Shown: positions 33,619 to 42,580, numbered from the stretch's first letter. The stretch: DNA of 64,000 nt from Hyphomicrobiales bacterium (GCA_900465675.1 UBJR01000005.1:496001-560000), one strand, 5' to 3'. The notes: generated from the sequence alone by a model not told the origin. A program made the numbers and translations.

Positions 33619-34604
33619 CATTACGCATCATCGACCAACCCGTTGTTCGCCAACTCCTCACCATGCCCGTCTGCATCGATCTGATGGAACAGGCGATGCG
33701 GCAGACCGCCCAGGGTGAAACGCTGCAGCCGCCGCGCTGGATCATGGGTCTGCCGGGAGACAGCGGCCGCGGCTTCGGGCTGATGCCGGGGGCGATGAAG
33801 GAACCGGCGGGCTTCGGCGCCAAGCTGACGGCCGTCTATCCCGAGAACGGCGCCAAGGGCCTGCAGTCGCATCGCGGTATCATCGCGCTTTTCGACACGG
33901 AGACCGGCGCGCCGGTGGCGATAGTCCATGGCGGCGAGGTCACGGCCATCAGAACGGCAGCCGCCAGCGCGCTCGCAACGCGCCTGTTGGCACGCCCGGA
34001 CGCCAGTGATCTGGCGATCCTCGGCTATGGCGAACAGGCGCTTCAGCATCTGAAGGCGATGGCGGCTGTCCGCACGCTCAGCCGCGTCCGTGTCTGGGGC
34101 CGCTCGCAGGAACGCGCCGAACATTTTGCCCGCGAGGGCCGGGCGCTCGTCGATTGCGCCATCGAAGTTTCCCCATCGGTGGAAGCAGCTGTTTCCGGTG
34201 CAAGTCTGATCTGCACGGTGACGGGTGCGGCCGAGCCTGTTCTTGCCGGCCGGATGATCAGCCCAGGTGCGCATCTCAACGTGGTCGGCTCAAGCGTTGC
34301 CGCCGCCCGCGAGATCGACGTCGATGCCGTTGCGCGCTCGCGCTTCTTCGTCGATTACAAACCCTCGACGCTGCTGCAGGGCGGAGAGTTTCTGGCCGCG
34401 AAACGCGAGGGCCGCGTCAGCGACGATCATATCATCGGGGAGATCGGCGAGATCCTGATCGGCCGCAAGACCGGGCGCCAGACGGCCGATGAGATTACGA
34501 TCTACAAGTCGCTCGGGATTCCCGCCGAGGATCTCGTCTGCGCGCATTTTCTCTACACGGCTGCCACCGAGCACGGGCTCGGCGCCAGCGTCGATTTTTC
34601 CTGA
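33615..34604 (+). CDS. Ornithine cyclodeaminase/mu-crystallin family protein, copy 2
   Basis: A 329-residue OCD-family protein, second in this operon. K70 (FGAKLTAVYP), AIRTAAASALA (111-121) and LAILGYGEQALQHL around 134-146 are present; the Rossmann glycine pattern G-Y-G differs from copy 1 (G-T-G). The copies share only the family scaffold, so this is not a tandem duplicate. It is directly followed by the second dehydratase (21 bases), mirroring the first dehydratase/OCD pair in reverse order. Confidence 0.9.
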   Translation: MTLRIIDQPVVRQLLTMPVCIDLMEQAMRQTAQGETLQPPRWIMGLPGDSGRGFGLMPGAMKEPAGFGAKLTAVYPENGAKGLQSHRGIIALFDTETGAPVAIVHGGEVTAIRTAAASALATRLLARPDASDLAILGYGEQALQHLKAMAAVRTLSRVRVWGRSQERAEHFAREGRALVDCAIEVSPSVEAAVSGASLICTVTGAAEPVLAGRMISPGAHLNVVGSSVAAAREIDVDAVARSRFFVDYKPSTLLQGGEFLAAKREGRVSDDHIIGEIGEILIGRKTGRQTADEITIYKSLGIPAEDLVCAHFLYTAATEHGLGASVDFS

Positions 34605-34625
34605 AACGGACGGAGATGGATCACC

Positions 34626-35573
34626 ATGAGCCTGCTTGACGATATCGAACGCGCCCGGGCCGCCGTCCAGCCGCATATCCATCGCACGCCGCTTTGGCAC
34701 TCCTCGACGCTTTCCAAGCTTGTCGGCGAGGACGTCTATCTGAAGGCGGAGCTTTTCCAGAAAACCGGCTCCTACAAGCCGCGCGGCATGATCTGGGCGC
34801 TGATGTCCCTCTCCGATGCCGAGCGGGCGGCCGGTGCCATCACCTTTTCGGCCGGCAACGCGGCGCAGGGGCTCGCCTACGCGGGAACGGCGCTCGGCGT
34901 GAAGACCGTCGTCGTCATGGCTGCGACCGCCAACCCGACCAAGGTGCAGGCGACCAAGGATTACGGCGCAGAGGTGATCCTGCACGGCACGCCGCAGGAA
35001 GCGGCGCAGTTCTGCCTCGATACAGCGCGGCAACGTGGCCTCACCTATATCTCCTCCTATGACGACGATGCGCTGATGACCGGCCATGCCTCGCTCGGCT
35101 GCGAGATCTTCGAGGATCTTCCTGACGTCGCGACGATCTTCCTCGGCATGGGCGGCGGCGGCATGGCAGGTGGGCTTGCCAAGGCGGCGATCGCCCACAG
35201 CCATTCCGTCTCGCTGGTCGGCATCGAGCCCGAGGGGGCGCCGGCGATGTACGAAAGCCTGAAGACGGGAAGCGCCGTGCGGCTGCCTGTCGTCAAGACG
35301 ATCGCCGATGGTCTGGCCGCGCCAAGTGCCGGCGTCAAGTGCTTCGAGCTTGTCCGCCAGCGGTTCGAGGACGTGTTGCTTGTTGACGACGAAGCGATCG
35401 TCGGCGCAATGAAGCTTCTGATGCAGCGTTGCAAGCTCACCCCCGAGCCCGCAGGTGCCGCGGCGCTGGCGGGTCTCCTTGCCAATCGCGAGCGGGTGCG
35501 CGGCAAGGGACCGGTCGTCTGCGTCGTTTCCGGCGGCAATATCGATCTCGCGCTGCTCAAGCAGTGGCTTTGA
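34626..35573 (+). CDS. Threonine/serine dehydratase-like PLP enzyme, copy 2
   Basis: A 315-residue fold-II PLP enzyme. The PLP lysine is K51 in GSYKPRGM, SAGNAAQG is the phosphate loop (75-82), MGGGGMAGGL binds PLP phosphate, and VVSGGNIDL is near the end. The loop reads SAGNAAQG rather than SSGNHGA as in copy 1, the eutB-like variation, so the substrate is likely different. ATG 34626 follows GGACGGAGATGGATC. It is sixth of seven genes, before the tRNA-editing protein. Confidence 0.9.
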   Translation: MSLLDDIERARAAVQPHIHRTPLWHSSTLSKLVGEDVYLKAELFQKTGSYKPRGMIWALMSLSDAERAAGAITFSAGNAAQGLAYAGTALGVKTVVVMAATANPTKVQATKDYGAEVILHGTPQEAAQFCLDTARQRGLTYISSYDDDALMTGHASLGCEIFEDLPDVATIFLGMGGGGMAGGLAKAAIAHSHSVSLVGIEPEGAPAMYESLKTGSAVRLPVVKTIADGLAAPSAGVKCFELVRQRFEDVLLVDDEAIVGAMKLLMQRCKLTPEPAGAAALAGLLANRERVRGKGPVVCVVSGGNIDLALLKQWL

Positions 35574-35595
35574 CCAATTTACCAAGGATAGCATT

Positions 35596-36474
35596 ATGCG
35601 TTTTCAAACAGATGTCAGGGACAGCACACGGATCGGCTTTGCCAGCGGCGATGTGAGCGGCAGCGGCAAGGTGCTGTTTGCGGCTGCAGGGCCCGACGGC
35701 AACGTGCTTGTCATATGCGACGAGACGCCGGTTCATCCGGTGAGCTTCCGCTGGCCGGACCAGCCCGCCGATCGCGGCGTCATGATCACGGCCGGCGGAC
35801 AGCGCCTGGAGATCACCGATGCCTGGACCGGCATGGCCAATGCCGAAACCGGCGAGCTCGTTCTCGGCGAAGACGCCCGGGCGCTCGGCCGCACCGGGGA
35901 CGAATGGAAGAGCGTCGTCATCCATGTGATCACAGGTGATGCGCCTGCTGCTGGCGAGACCGTCAGCATCGAGGTCGATGCCGACCGCCGGCGCAAGCTC
36001 AGCCTGGCCCACACGGCAGCTCACCTCTCGGCCTTTGCGCTCAACCGCGCCGCCAAGAGCTATTGGACCAAGGAGGGCGCCGCGCTCGATACGCTCGGAA
36101 ATCCCGATTTCGACAAGGAAGCGATCGTCAGCGCGCTGCTGTCGGAGCAGGCGTCGGTCGATACCTATCGTGTCGGCAAGACGCTGCGCAAAAAGGGCTT
36201 CGAACTCGAGAGCTTCGTCGCCGACCTCCCGGCCGTCATCGAGGCGATCAACGAGACGCTGCGCGGCTGGCTTTCTGAGCCCACAGCCATCTCGCTTACG
36301 CCAGTTCCCTCGACGCTCGATACGCGGCGCCTCTGGGAATGCGCTCTCGATGGCAGGCGGGCGCAGATGTATTGCGCCGGAACCCACGTGGCGAGCCTCC
36401 AGGACATCGCCGCGATCACCGTGTCGATCGAGCCGGTCGATGGTGGCGTCGTCATGCACACGGCAGCACGCTGA
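35596..36474 (+). CDS. Alanyl-tRNA editing-domain protein (AlaX-like)
   Basis: A 292-residue protein with the zinc site of AlaRS/ThrRS-type editing domains: H139-x3-H143 (AHTAAHLSAF) and C260-x3-H264 (YCAGTHV). Free-standing AlaX proteins deacylate mischarged tRNA. No catalytic synthetase core is present. An N-terminal beta-rich part (1-125) precedes the editing domain, as in longer AlaX types. AAGGATAGC lies before the ATG, 22 bases after the dehydratase stop. Being in an amino-acid catabolic operon, it may guard against mischarging by the operon's substrate or an intermediate, or act on a related free compound; both are inference. Confidence 0.82.
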   Translation: MRFQTDVRDSTRIGFASGDVSGSGKVLFAAAGPDGNVLVICDETPVHPVSFRWPDQPADRGVMITAGGQRLEITDAWTGMANAETGELVLGEDARALGRTGDEWKSVVIHVITGDAPAAGETVSIEVDADRRRKLSLAHTAAHLSAFALNRAAKSYWTKEGAALDTLGNPDFDKEAIVSALLSEQASVDTYRVGKTLRKKGFELESFVADLPAVIEAINETLRGWLSEPTAISLTPVPSTLDTRRLWECALDGRRAQMYCAGTHVASLQDIAAITVSIEPVDGGVVMHTAAR

Positions 36475-36485
36475 GCGGATCTTAA

Positions 36486-36518
36486 AAAACCTACAAGGCG
36501 GCGGCCTCAGCCGCCTTG
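36486..36518 (-). terminator. Rho-independent terminator (minus strand)
   Basis: CAAGGCGGC and GCCGCCTTG form nine perfect pairs (36494-36518) around GGCCTCA. On the minus strand the stem is followed by GTAGG and then six T residues. The stop codon of the metallophosphoesterase lies within the hairpin. It may also slow rightward transcripts from the operon that ends at 36474. Confidence 0.8.
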
Positions 36519-37664
36519 CACAAGGCGCAGCCGCGTGATCTCGGACGGCGCAAAGAGCCTGATCGGCGGTCCCCAATAGCCGGTTCCGCGGCTGGTATAG
36601 ACCCAGAGATCGCCGAGCTTCGCCAGCCCGTGAACGAAGGGCTGCTGCATCCGCACGAAGAACATCCACGGCAGAAACTGGCCACCATGTGTGTGGCCGG
36701 AGAGCTGCAACGTGAAACCCGCTTTCGACGCTTCGGGGGCGCTACGCGGCTGATGGGCCAAAAGCAGCCGGAAGGACGCATCGCCGGGTGCGCCCTTGGC
36801 GGCCTTGGCCGGATCGCTCTGATGCCTTGGGTCGAAATGACCGCCGCCGTAATCGGTGACACCGGCAATGACGGCCTGCGCGCCGCGGTGATCGATGACC
36901 ACGTGCTCGTTCATCAGCACCGTCAGCCCCAGCCGGCGAAACTCGCTGATCCACGGATCGGCGCCCGAATAATATTCATGATTGCCGGTGACGAAGAACG
37001 TGCCATGGGGAGCCGCCAGGTCCGCCAGCGGCTGCGTGTGCTTCTGCAGCTGCGGCACCGAGCCATCGACGGCGTCGCCCGTCACGGCGATGAGGTCAGG
37101 CTTCAGCGCGTTGACCGTCGCGACGATCTTTTCGACATAGCCGCGCTTGATCGTCGGGCCGATGTGAATGTCGCTGACCTGAACAATGGTGAAACCGTCA
37201 AACGCCGCATCAAGTCCGGCGACCGGAACATCGACCGTTTTCACCGGCGCGCGGCGGCGTGCGAAATAGAGGCCGAGAAGGCTGAGAAGCAGCGCAAGCG
37301 CGGGAACGCCGAGTGTGGTGAATTCCGCAAAGGCCGGAACGGGCGCCCCCGCCCCGGATAACCATCCGGCGATGGCGAGCGCGATCAGCGCGATGTCGCG
37401 CAGGACCGTGAGAACGAGCAGAGACGAGAAGAAGCCCATGGCGGAGAGCCCCGCCCATGCCAGCAGATCTGACAGTGGCTGGCGGCTGATCATCCGGGCT
37501 GCCATGCCAAGCGGTATCAGGGTCACGGAAGCGGCAAGGGCGATGACCGCCAGCCACTTCAGCGCACCATCGACGGGTGCTGCGGGTATCAGCCGGATGC
37601 CGACATAGAGATGCATCAGAAGGCCGATGGCCATGACGCGGACGAAGAAGGCGGAAGGGCGCAT
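36507..37664 (-). CDS. Membrane-anchored metallophosphoesterase (YkuE/YaeI-like)
   Basis: A 385-residue protein. The first ~150 residues hold about four membrane helices (MRPSAFFVRVMAIGLLMHLYVG, WLAVIALAASVTLIPLG and others). They are followed by a calcineurin-like phosphoesterase domain with every metal motif: VSDIHIG, GDAVDG, GNHEYY, LAHQP and SGHTHGGQ. Relatives act on lipid A-type or cell-surface phosphoesters. ATG 37664 fits the family start; longer in-frame sequence upstream is unrelated. It ends at a strong terminator and appears to be a single-gene unit. Confidence 0.9.
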   Translation of the reverse strand: MRPSAFFVRVMAIGLLMHLYVGIRLIPAAPVDGALKWLAVIALAASVTLIPLGMAARMISRQPLSDLLAWAGLSAMGFFSSLLVLTVLRDIALIALAIAGWLSGAGAPVPAFAEFTTLGVPALALLLSLLGLYFARRRAPVKTVDVPVAGLDAAFDGFTIVQVSDIHIGPTIKRGYVEKIVATVNALKPDLIAVTGDAVDGSVPQLQKHTQPLADLAAPHGTFFVTGNHEYYSGADPWISEFRRLGLTVLMNEHVVIDHRGAQAVIAGVTDYGGGHFDPRHQSDPAKAAKGAPGDASFRLLLAHQPRSAPEASKAGFTLQLSGHTHGGQFLPWMFFVRMQQPFVHGLAKLGDLWVYTSRGTGYWGPPIRLFAPSEITRLRLVQGG

Positions 37665-37821
37665 GAAAAATCCGTCAATGGAAGCCGGCCGCGATAATGC
37701 GAGAGCGGCGTGCCAGAGCAAATAGGAACTGTGGCACGCCAGTAAAAGAGGCCATGCTGCTCGGCCATCTCGGCGGCAGCCTCTTGCGGAAGCGGCACGC
37801 CGTCGAACCCGCAGGCGGCGA

Positions 37822-38541
37822 TCAGCCGGCGGCGGCCATCGCAGCTTCCAGGTTGCGGCCGTCATTTGCCCACAGATGCTCGATCTGCAGGGCGGTCGGA
37901 TCCGGGAAGATATAGGCATCGCCGTTTTCGATGCCGCGGACGATATTGACCGCGACATGCTCCGCCGTCGCCTTTTCGAGCGGGATATGCCGGGCGAGAT
38001 CGGTATCGACGGGGCCGGGATAGATGCCGATGACATCGATGCCGGATGCTTTCAACGTGCCGCGCAAAGTCTGCGTCAGCGACTGAAGCGCGGCCTTCGA
38101 GGCCGAATATCCGCCGAGCGGCGGGGCGGAAACCAGGCCGACGATGCTGACGACATTGACGATCGTGCCGGAGCCGCGGGCGACGAAACCGGGCACGAAG
38201 GCGCGGATGACCCGCAGCGTTCCGTAATAATTGGTCTCCATGTCGCCGTTCAGTTCTTCATGCGTGCTACTGATGAAATCGTTGAACGCCAGGCTTCCGG
38301 CATTGTTGAGCAGCACATCGACATCGGGCGCGGCGGCAAGCGCCTGCTTGACCGAGGCATCGTCGGTCACGTCGAGCTGCAGAGGCATGACGCGGGCATC
38401 GGCGAAATCGGGAAGCGACGCGACGTTGCGGGCCGTGGCGTAGATCTTCTTGACGCCAGCGCCGAGCAATTCCTTGACGGTGGCTGCGCCGATGCCGCGG
38501 TTGGCGCCAGAAACCAGGACGGTTTTCTCTCTCAGTGACAT
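37822..38541 (-). CDS. Short-chain dehydrogenase/reductase under TetR control
   Basis: A 239-residue classical SDR: GANRGIG near 14-20, LLNNAGSL, NVVSIVG with the catalytic serine and GGYSASKAAL with Tyr/Lys. It has an R after GAN, and YATARN at the end of the second strand hints at NADP preference. The divergent TetR gene at 38690 and the two palindromes between them show that this SDR is the likely regulated target. Substrate unknown; a reactive carbonyl or xenobiotic is plausible. Confidence 0.88.
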   Translation of the reverse strand: MSLREKTVLVSGANRGIGAATVKELLGAGVKKIYATARNVASLPDFADARVMPLQLDVTDDASVKQALAAAPDVDVLLNNAGSLAFNDFISSTHEELNGDMETNYYGTLRVIRAFVPGFVARGSGTIVNVVSIVGLVSAPPLGGYSASKAALQSLTQTLRGTLKASGIDVIGIYPGPVDTDLARHIPLEKATAEHVAVNIVRGIENGDAYIFPDPTALQIEHLWANDGRNLEAAMAAAG

Positions 38542-38587
38542 TTGCTTTCCTTCCGGGCCATCGCTGCGGCCATAGGTTCGAAAATTT

Positions 38588-38634
38588 AGTAAACAGATCT
38601 GTTTACTTCGCGAATTGATAAACAGATCTGTTTA
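38588..38634. promoter_or_regulatory. Tandem TetR operators
   Basis: The first site, 38588-38607, is a perfect 20-base palindrome AGTAAACAGATCTGTTTACT. The second, 38619-38634, is the perfect 16-base core TAAACAGATCTGTTTA. Their centres are 29 bases apart, in the spacer between the SDR and TetR genes, which both likely control. Confidence 0.88.
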
Positions 38635-38689
38635 CCGTGTCAACGCAGTTTGCTAAAGCTGTCGTCATACGCCCGTGAGGAAATGAGAC

Positions 38690-39277
38690 ATGCCCGACGC
38701 CGCGCCCATCCCGGCCAAAAAGCTCGAGATCCTGAAGCTGGCCTTCGACCGCTTTTACGATGGCGGGTTTCATGCCACCGGCATCGACACCGTCATGGCC
38801 GAGAGCGGCATCTCCAAGCGCACGCTTTACAAGTATTTCGCCTCGAAGGAGGACCTGATCGAAGCGGTGCTCGATTATTACGGCGAGGGCATCGCGGACG
38901 CTTATTTTGCCCCGGCAACGGCCACAGATGGCGATCCGCGCCAGCAGATCCTCGCCTGTTTCGACAGCCGGCGCATGCAGCTGGAGGCAGACCGCCGGGG
39001 CTGCCTGGGGATCAAGGCTTCCCAGGAATATGCCGGCAAGCATGAAGGCATTGCGGCGCGCGGCGAACGTCTCGGCCTCCATGTCGAGCAGCGCTTCATC
39101 AGCATGTGCGGGCGTCTCGGCGTGGCCGATCCCGAAGGCCTCGGAAAACAGATCGCCATTCTCTTCCAGGGCGCACTGCTGATGTCACAGGTGTGCCGCA
39201 ATCCCGCACCCTTTGCTTCCGCCAAGGCGGCGGTCGAGACACTACTTCAAAGCGCAAAGCGCAAAGCGTTGAGCTGA
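38690..39277 (+). CDS. TetR-family transcriptional regulator
   Basis: A 195-residue TetR regulator. The N-terminal HTH is FYDGGFHATGIDTVMAESGISKRTLYKYFASKEDLIEAVL (about residues 20-59), followed by a helical ligand domain with two cysteines (GCLGIKASQEYAG, MCGRLG). GAGGAA lies before the ATG. Two strong palindromes lie just upstream, the likely sites for autoregulation and control of the divergent SDR gene. It ends 40 bases before the convergent efflux-pump gene. Confidence 0.92.
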   Translation: MPDAAPIPAKKLEILKLAFDRFYDGGFHATGIDTVMAESGISKRTLYKYFASKEDLIEAVLDYYGEGIADAYFAPATATDGDPRQQILACFDSRRMQLEADRRGCLGIKASQEYAGKHEGIAARGERLGLHVEQRFISMCGRLGVADPEGLGKQIAILFQGALLMSQVCRNPAPFASAKAAVETLLQSAKRKALS

Positions 39278-39317
39278 TCGCTTGGGGCGCGTGCCACCGT
39301 CGCACTACGCTTCCCTC

Positions 39318-40895
39318 TCAGTGACCACCGCCGCCGGGTTGCGGGCTCTTCGGTGGCGTGACATTGCGTAATAGCGGCACCAGCGCCGTGGCGATGACGA
39401 AGGCGGCCATGATCACCCGGAAGGCATCGGCATAGGCCATGGTCGAGGCCTCGCGGTAGGCGAGCCTGAACAACTGCTTCAGGGCGGCCGTCTGCCCGCC
39501 GTTGATGCTTCCGGCGATCTCAGAATAGCGCCGAGCAACGCCGCCCGTCAGCCGCTCCATCGCACCATTCGCAGGCGTCAGGTTGGAGGCGATGGCGTTG
39601 AAATGCATGTTGGTGCGGTTGTTGAGGATTGCCGCGCTGACGGCAATGCCGACGGCACCGCCGAGATTGCGCATCATGTTGAACAGACCGCTCGCATATT
39701 TCAGCCGTTCGGGTGGCAGGCTGCCGAGCCCGAGCGTCACGGCGGGCGCGACGGCAAAGACCTGCGGAAAGCCGCGGAACACCTGTGGCCAGAAAAGCTG
39801 GTCGCCGCCCCAGTCGTGGGTGATGGCGCTGAAGCCCCACATCGAGATGCCGAAGGAGGCAAGCCCGAACATCATCAGCCAGCGGATATCGTAGCGCTTG
39901 GCGAGCATGATGTAGAAGGGGACGCCGAGCATCGATGCGGCCCCAGTGGAAAAGACGGCAAGTCCAGTCTCCCAGGCATTGAAGCCGCGGACATAGCCGA
40001 GAAACAGCGGCGTCAGGTAGATGGTCGAAAAGATGCCGATGCCTGTCACGAAGGAGAGCAGGCAGCCGATGGCGAAGTTGCGGTTTCCGAAGGCGCGCAG
40101 ATCGACGACCGGTTTCGAATAGGTCAGGCTGCGAATAAAAAACAGTAGGCTGGAGATGCCCGCGATCGTAGCGGTGGTGCGGATCGTCTGGTCGTCGAAC
40201 CAGTTGGCGCGCGTGCCTTCTTCCAGCGTATATTCCAGCGTTCCGAGTGCCACCGCCATCAGCAGGATGCCGGGATAGTCGGCTTCCTTGAGAAGCTTGA
40301 TATCGGGCTCGTCGATCTTCACCAGAATGGCGACGAGCACGGCGATCAGGGCGCCGGGGACGACGTTGATGTAAAACAGCCAGTGCCAGTTCCACGTATC
40401 GGTAATCCAGCCACCGATAACCGGGCCGAGCGTCGGCGCGACCGAGGCGATGGTGCCGACGACCGCTGCCGCATAGACGCGCCGCGGTCCCTGGAAATAG
40501 TGGAAGGACGAGGTGAAGACGGTCGGGATCATCGAGGCGCCGAGCAAACCCTGCAGGGCGCGAAAGACGATCATGCTGTCGATGTTCCAGGCAAGGCCGC
40601 ACAGCATGCTGGTCAGCGTAAAACCGGCGGCCGACGCGGTGAACAGCCAGCGCGTCGAGAACACCCGGGTCAGCCATCCCGACAGCGGGATGACGATGAT
40701 TTCGGCGATCAGGTAGGCGGTCTGTACCCAGCTGATCTCATCCTGCGAGGCCGACAGGCCGCCGCCGATATCCTGCAGCGAGGAGGCGACGATCTGGATG
40801 TCGAGCAGCGCGATGAACATGCCGAAGCACATCACCACGAAGGGCAGCAGACTGCGAACCCAGCTTGGCTGGGCAGTCGTGACGGGGGCTGTCAT
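39318..40895 (-). CDS. DHA2-family multidrug efflux MFS transporter (EmrB-like)
   Basis: A 525-residue, 14-helix drug:H+ antiporter. IALLDIQIVASSLQDIGGGLSASQDEISWVQTAYLIAEIIVIPLSGWL is the DHA2 start, with motif A-type loops later. GPVIGGWITDTWNWHWLFYINVVPGAL is the antiporter motif C region. It partners the HlyD-type adaptor just upstream (13-base gap) to move drugs across both membranes through an outer-membrane channel encoded elsewhere. AGGAATAGACC precedes the ATG. The HxlR regulator begins the operon. Confidence 0.93.
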   Translation of the reverse strand: MTAPVTTAQPSWVRSLLPFVVMCFGMFIALLDIQIVASSLQDIGGGLSASQDEISWVQTAYLIAEIIVIPLSGWLTRVFSTRWLFTASAAGFTLTSMLCGLAWNIDSMIVFRALQGLLGASMIPTVFTSSFHYFQGPRRVYAAAVVGTIASVAPTLGPVIGGWITDTWNWHWLFYINVVPGALIAVLVAILVKIDEPDIKLLKEADYPGILLMAVALGTLEYTLEEGTRANWFDDQTIRTTATIAGISSLLFFIRSLTYSKPVVDLRAFGNRNFAIGCLLSFVTGIGIFSTIYLTPLFLGYVRGFNAWETGLAVFSTGAASMLGVPFYIMLAKRYDIRWLMMFGLASFGISMWGFSAITHDWGGDQLFWPQVFRGFPQVFAVAPAVTLGLGSLPPERLKYASGLFNMMRNLGGAVGIAVSAAILNNRTNMHFNAIASNLTPANGAMERLTGGVARRYSEIAGSINGGQTAALKQLFRLAYREASTMAYADAFRVIMAAFVIATALVPLLRNVTPPKSPQPGGGGH

Positions 40896-40908
40896 GGTCT
40901 ATTCCTGA

Positions 40909-41997
40909 TCAGGGACGGGTGTCGACGGTCACCGTTGTCGAGAGGCCGGGCCGCAGCGCCTGATCCTTGACGGCGGTGTCATCGAGTGCCACGCGGACGG
41001 GCACGCGCTGGACTATCTTGGTGAAATTGCCGGTGGCGTTTTCAGGCGGAATGACGCTGAAGGTGGCGCCGGTAGCCGGTGCGATGCTGCTGATCTTGCC
41101 GGTCAGATCGTGGCCGGGATAGATATCGGCGACCACGGTCACCTTCTGTCCAGGCTTGATGACGGCGAGCTGATCTTCCTTGAAGTTCGCGTCGATCCAC
41201 AGTCCCTTTTCAGGAATGACGCTCAGGAGATAGCTGCCATCGGAGACGAAGGCGCCGATCTGGGCTGCCCGGTTGCCGACATAGCCATCAACAGGCGAGC
41301 GGACCTCCGTGTAGCTGAGATTGAGCCGCGCTGTCTCGGCATCGAGCCTGGCGCCGTCGAGCGCCGATTGCGCCTGGGCGATCTGCGTGTCCAGAACCTG
41401 TATCTGCTGGCGCGCCGCCGTTAGTCCGGCGTCGGAGGCGGCGACTGCGGCCTTCGCTTGCGTGTCGGCCAGAACCGCCTTCTGGGCGTTCTGCTCGGTT
41501 CCCGTGCTCTGGGTCGCCAGATTGCGGTAGCGCACCGCGTCGATCTCGGTGAAATCGGATGCCGCCTTCTTGGCAGCAAGATCGGCTTCCGCCTGTTTCA
41601 CCAGCGAGGCCTGAAGCGCCGACTGGGCGTGAAGATTGTCGAGGCTCGCCTGCTGTTCGCGCACTGCCGCCTCGGCGCGATCGACTGCCGTCTTGAATGT
41701 GCGGCTGTCGAGGCGCACCAGCAACTGACCTGCCGTCACCCGCTGATTGTCATCGACCAGAACAGCCTCGACATGGCCGGAAACCCGCGGCGAGAGCGCC
41801 GTGGTATTGCCGCCGATATAGGCGTCATCGGTGGTCTCGAGATAGCGGCCGGTCTGCGACCAGTAGTATCCGTACCATCCGGCGCCGCCCGCGATGGCAA
41901 TGAGCGCCAGGATGCCGAGCGGGCGCTTGAGGCTTCTCTTCGGCTTCAGGGAAATGGCTCCCTGGGTCAGTTCGGATTCAGTCACGACCTTATTCAT
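40909..41997 (-). CDS. HlyD/EmrA-type membrane fusion protein
   Basis: A 362-residue periplasmic adaptor. One membrane helix (LGILALIAIAGGAGWYGYYW) lies near residue 30. The biotinyl-lipoyl half VSGHVEAVLVDDNQRVTAGQLLVRLDSRTF is followed by a coiled-coil hairpin rich in Ala/Gln and the second lipoyl half (VRSPVDGYVGNRAAQIGAFVSDGSYLLSVIP). ATG 41997 has GGAGC at proper distance; ATG 42003 would place it too close. It is encoded between the HxlR regulator and the EmrB-like pump and forms the tripartite efflux system with them. Confidence 0.92.
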   Translation of the reverse strand: MNKVVTESELTQGAISLKPKRSLKRPLGILALIAIAGGAGWYGYYWSQTGRYLETTDDAYIGGNTTALSPRVSGHVEAVLVDDNQRVTAGQLLVRLDSRTFKTAVDRAEAAVREQQASLDNLHAQSALQASLVKQAEADLAAKKAASDFTEIDAVRYRNLATQSTGTEQNAQKAVLADTQAKAAVAASDAGLTAARQQIQVLDTQIAQAQSALDGARLDAETARLNLSYTEVRSPVDGYVGNRAAQIGAFVSDGSYLLSVIPEKGLWIDANFKEDQLAVIKPGQKVTVVADIYPGHDLTGKISSIAPATGATFSVIPPENATGNFTKIVQRVPVRVALDDTAVKDQALRPGLSTTVTVDTRP

Positions 41998-42012
41998 GGC
42001 CATGCTCCAGTC

Positions 42013-42546
42013 TTATTGTTCTTGGTTGGGGGCGGGGCGCTCGATCAGCGCCGTACCGGACGCTTCGGAGCGGAAGGGATAGCGCAATCGCAGCGTCTCG
42101 CTGGCGGCAGGCCCGGCGGCGACGTCGTATTGCGGCTTGGCGAGCGGGTTTCCGGTATTGCGGTCGACAAGCACCGGATCGGCCCAGGCGCCGCTTTGCT
42201 TGTCGACGATGACAAGGCTCGGCCCTTCAGGTGCGAAATGCCGGTTGCTCCAGGCGATCATCGACCAGATGACCGCGCGGAAGTCCTCGCCGCAGGCCGT
42301 CAGCACATATTCGAAGCGTTGCGGCCGCTCCTGATACGCTCGCCGTTCCAGCAACCCTGCCTTGACCAGATTGTCGAGGCGCCGGGTCAGCGTCGCGGTC
42401 GCAATGCCGAGGTTTTTCTGAAACTCGTCAAACCGCGTCACGCCGCGTAGCGCATCGCGCAGGATCAGAATGCTCCACCATTCGCCGACGCGGTCGAGAC
42501 TGCGGGCGACAGGGCACTGCATGGATTTGAAGCTTTTATTCTGCAT
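42013..42546 (-). CDS. HxlR-family transcriptional regulator
   Basis: A 177-residue winged-helix regulator. CPVARSLDRVGEWWSILILRDALRGVTRFDEFQKNLGIATATLTRRLDNLVKAGLLERRAYQERPQRFEYVLTACG is the complete HxlR domain, with the initial cysteine (C11) that serves as a redox or electrophile sensor in some members. The C-terminal tail of about 70 residues is longer than usual. It is first in the efflux operon, with a palindrome just upstream, and probably represses the pump until a toxic compound appears. Confidence 0.92.
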   Translation of the reverse strand: MQNKSFKSMQCPVARSLDRVGEWWSILILRDALRGVTRFDEFQKNLGIATATLTRRLDNLVKAGLLERRAYQERPQRFEYVLTACGEDFRAVIWSMIAWSNRHFAPEGPSLVIVDKQSGAWADPVLVDRNTGNPLAKPQYDVAAGPAASETLRLRYPFRSEASGTALIERPAPNQEQ

Positions 42547-42557
42547 GACAGCACCTA

Positions 42558-42580
42558 GTAGCTTTCATCATGAAAGTTAC
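42558..42580. promoter_or_regulatory. HxlR operator candidate
   Basis: GTAGCTTTCAT and ATGAAAGTTAC are eleven-base arms around one C, with a single mismatch, eleven bases upstream of the HxlR start codon. The position fits autorepression. Confidence 0.7.
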
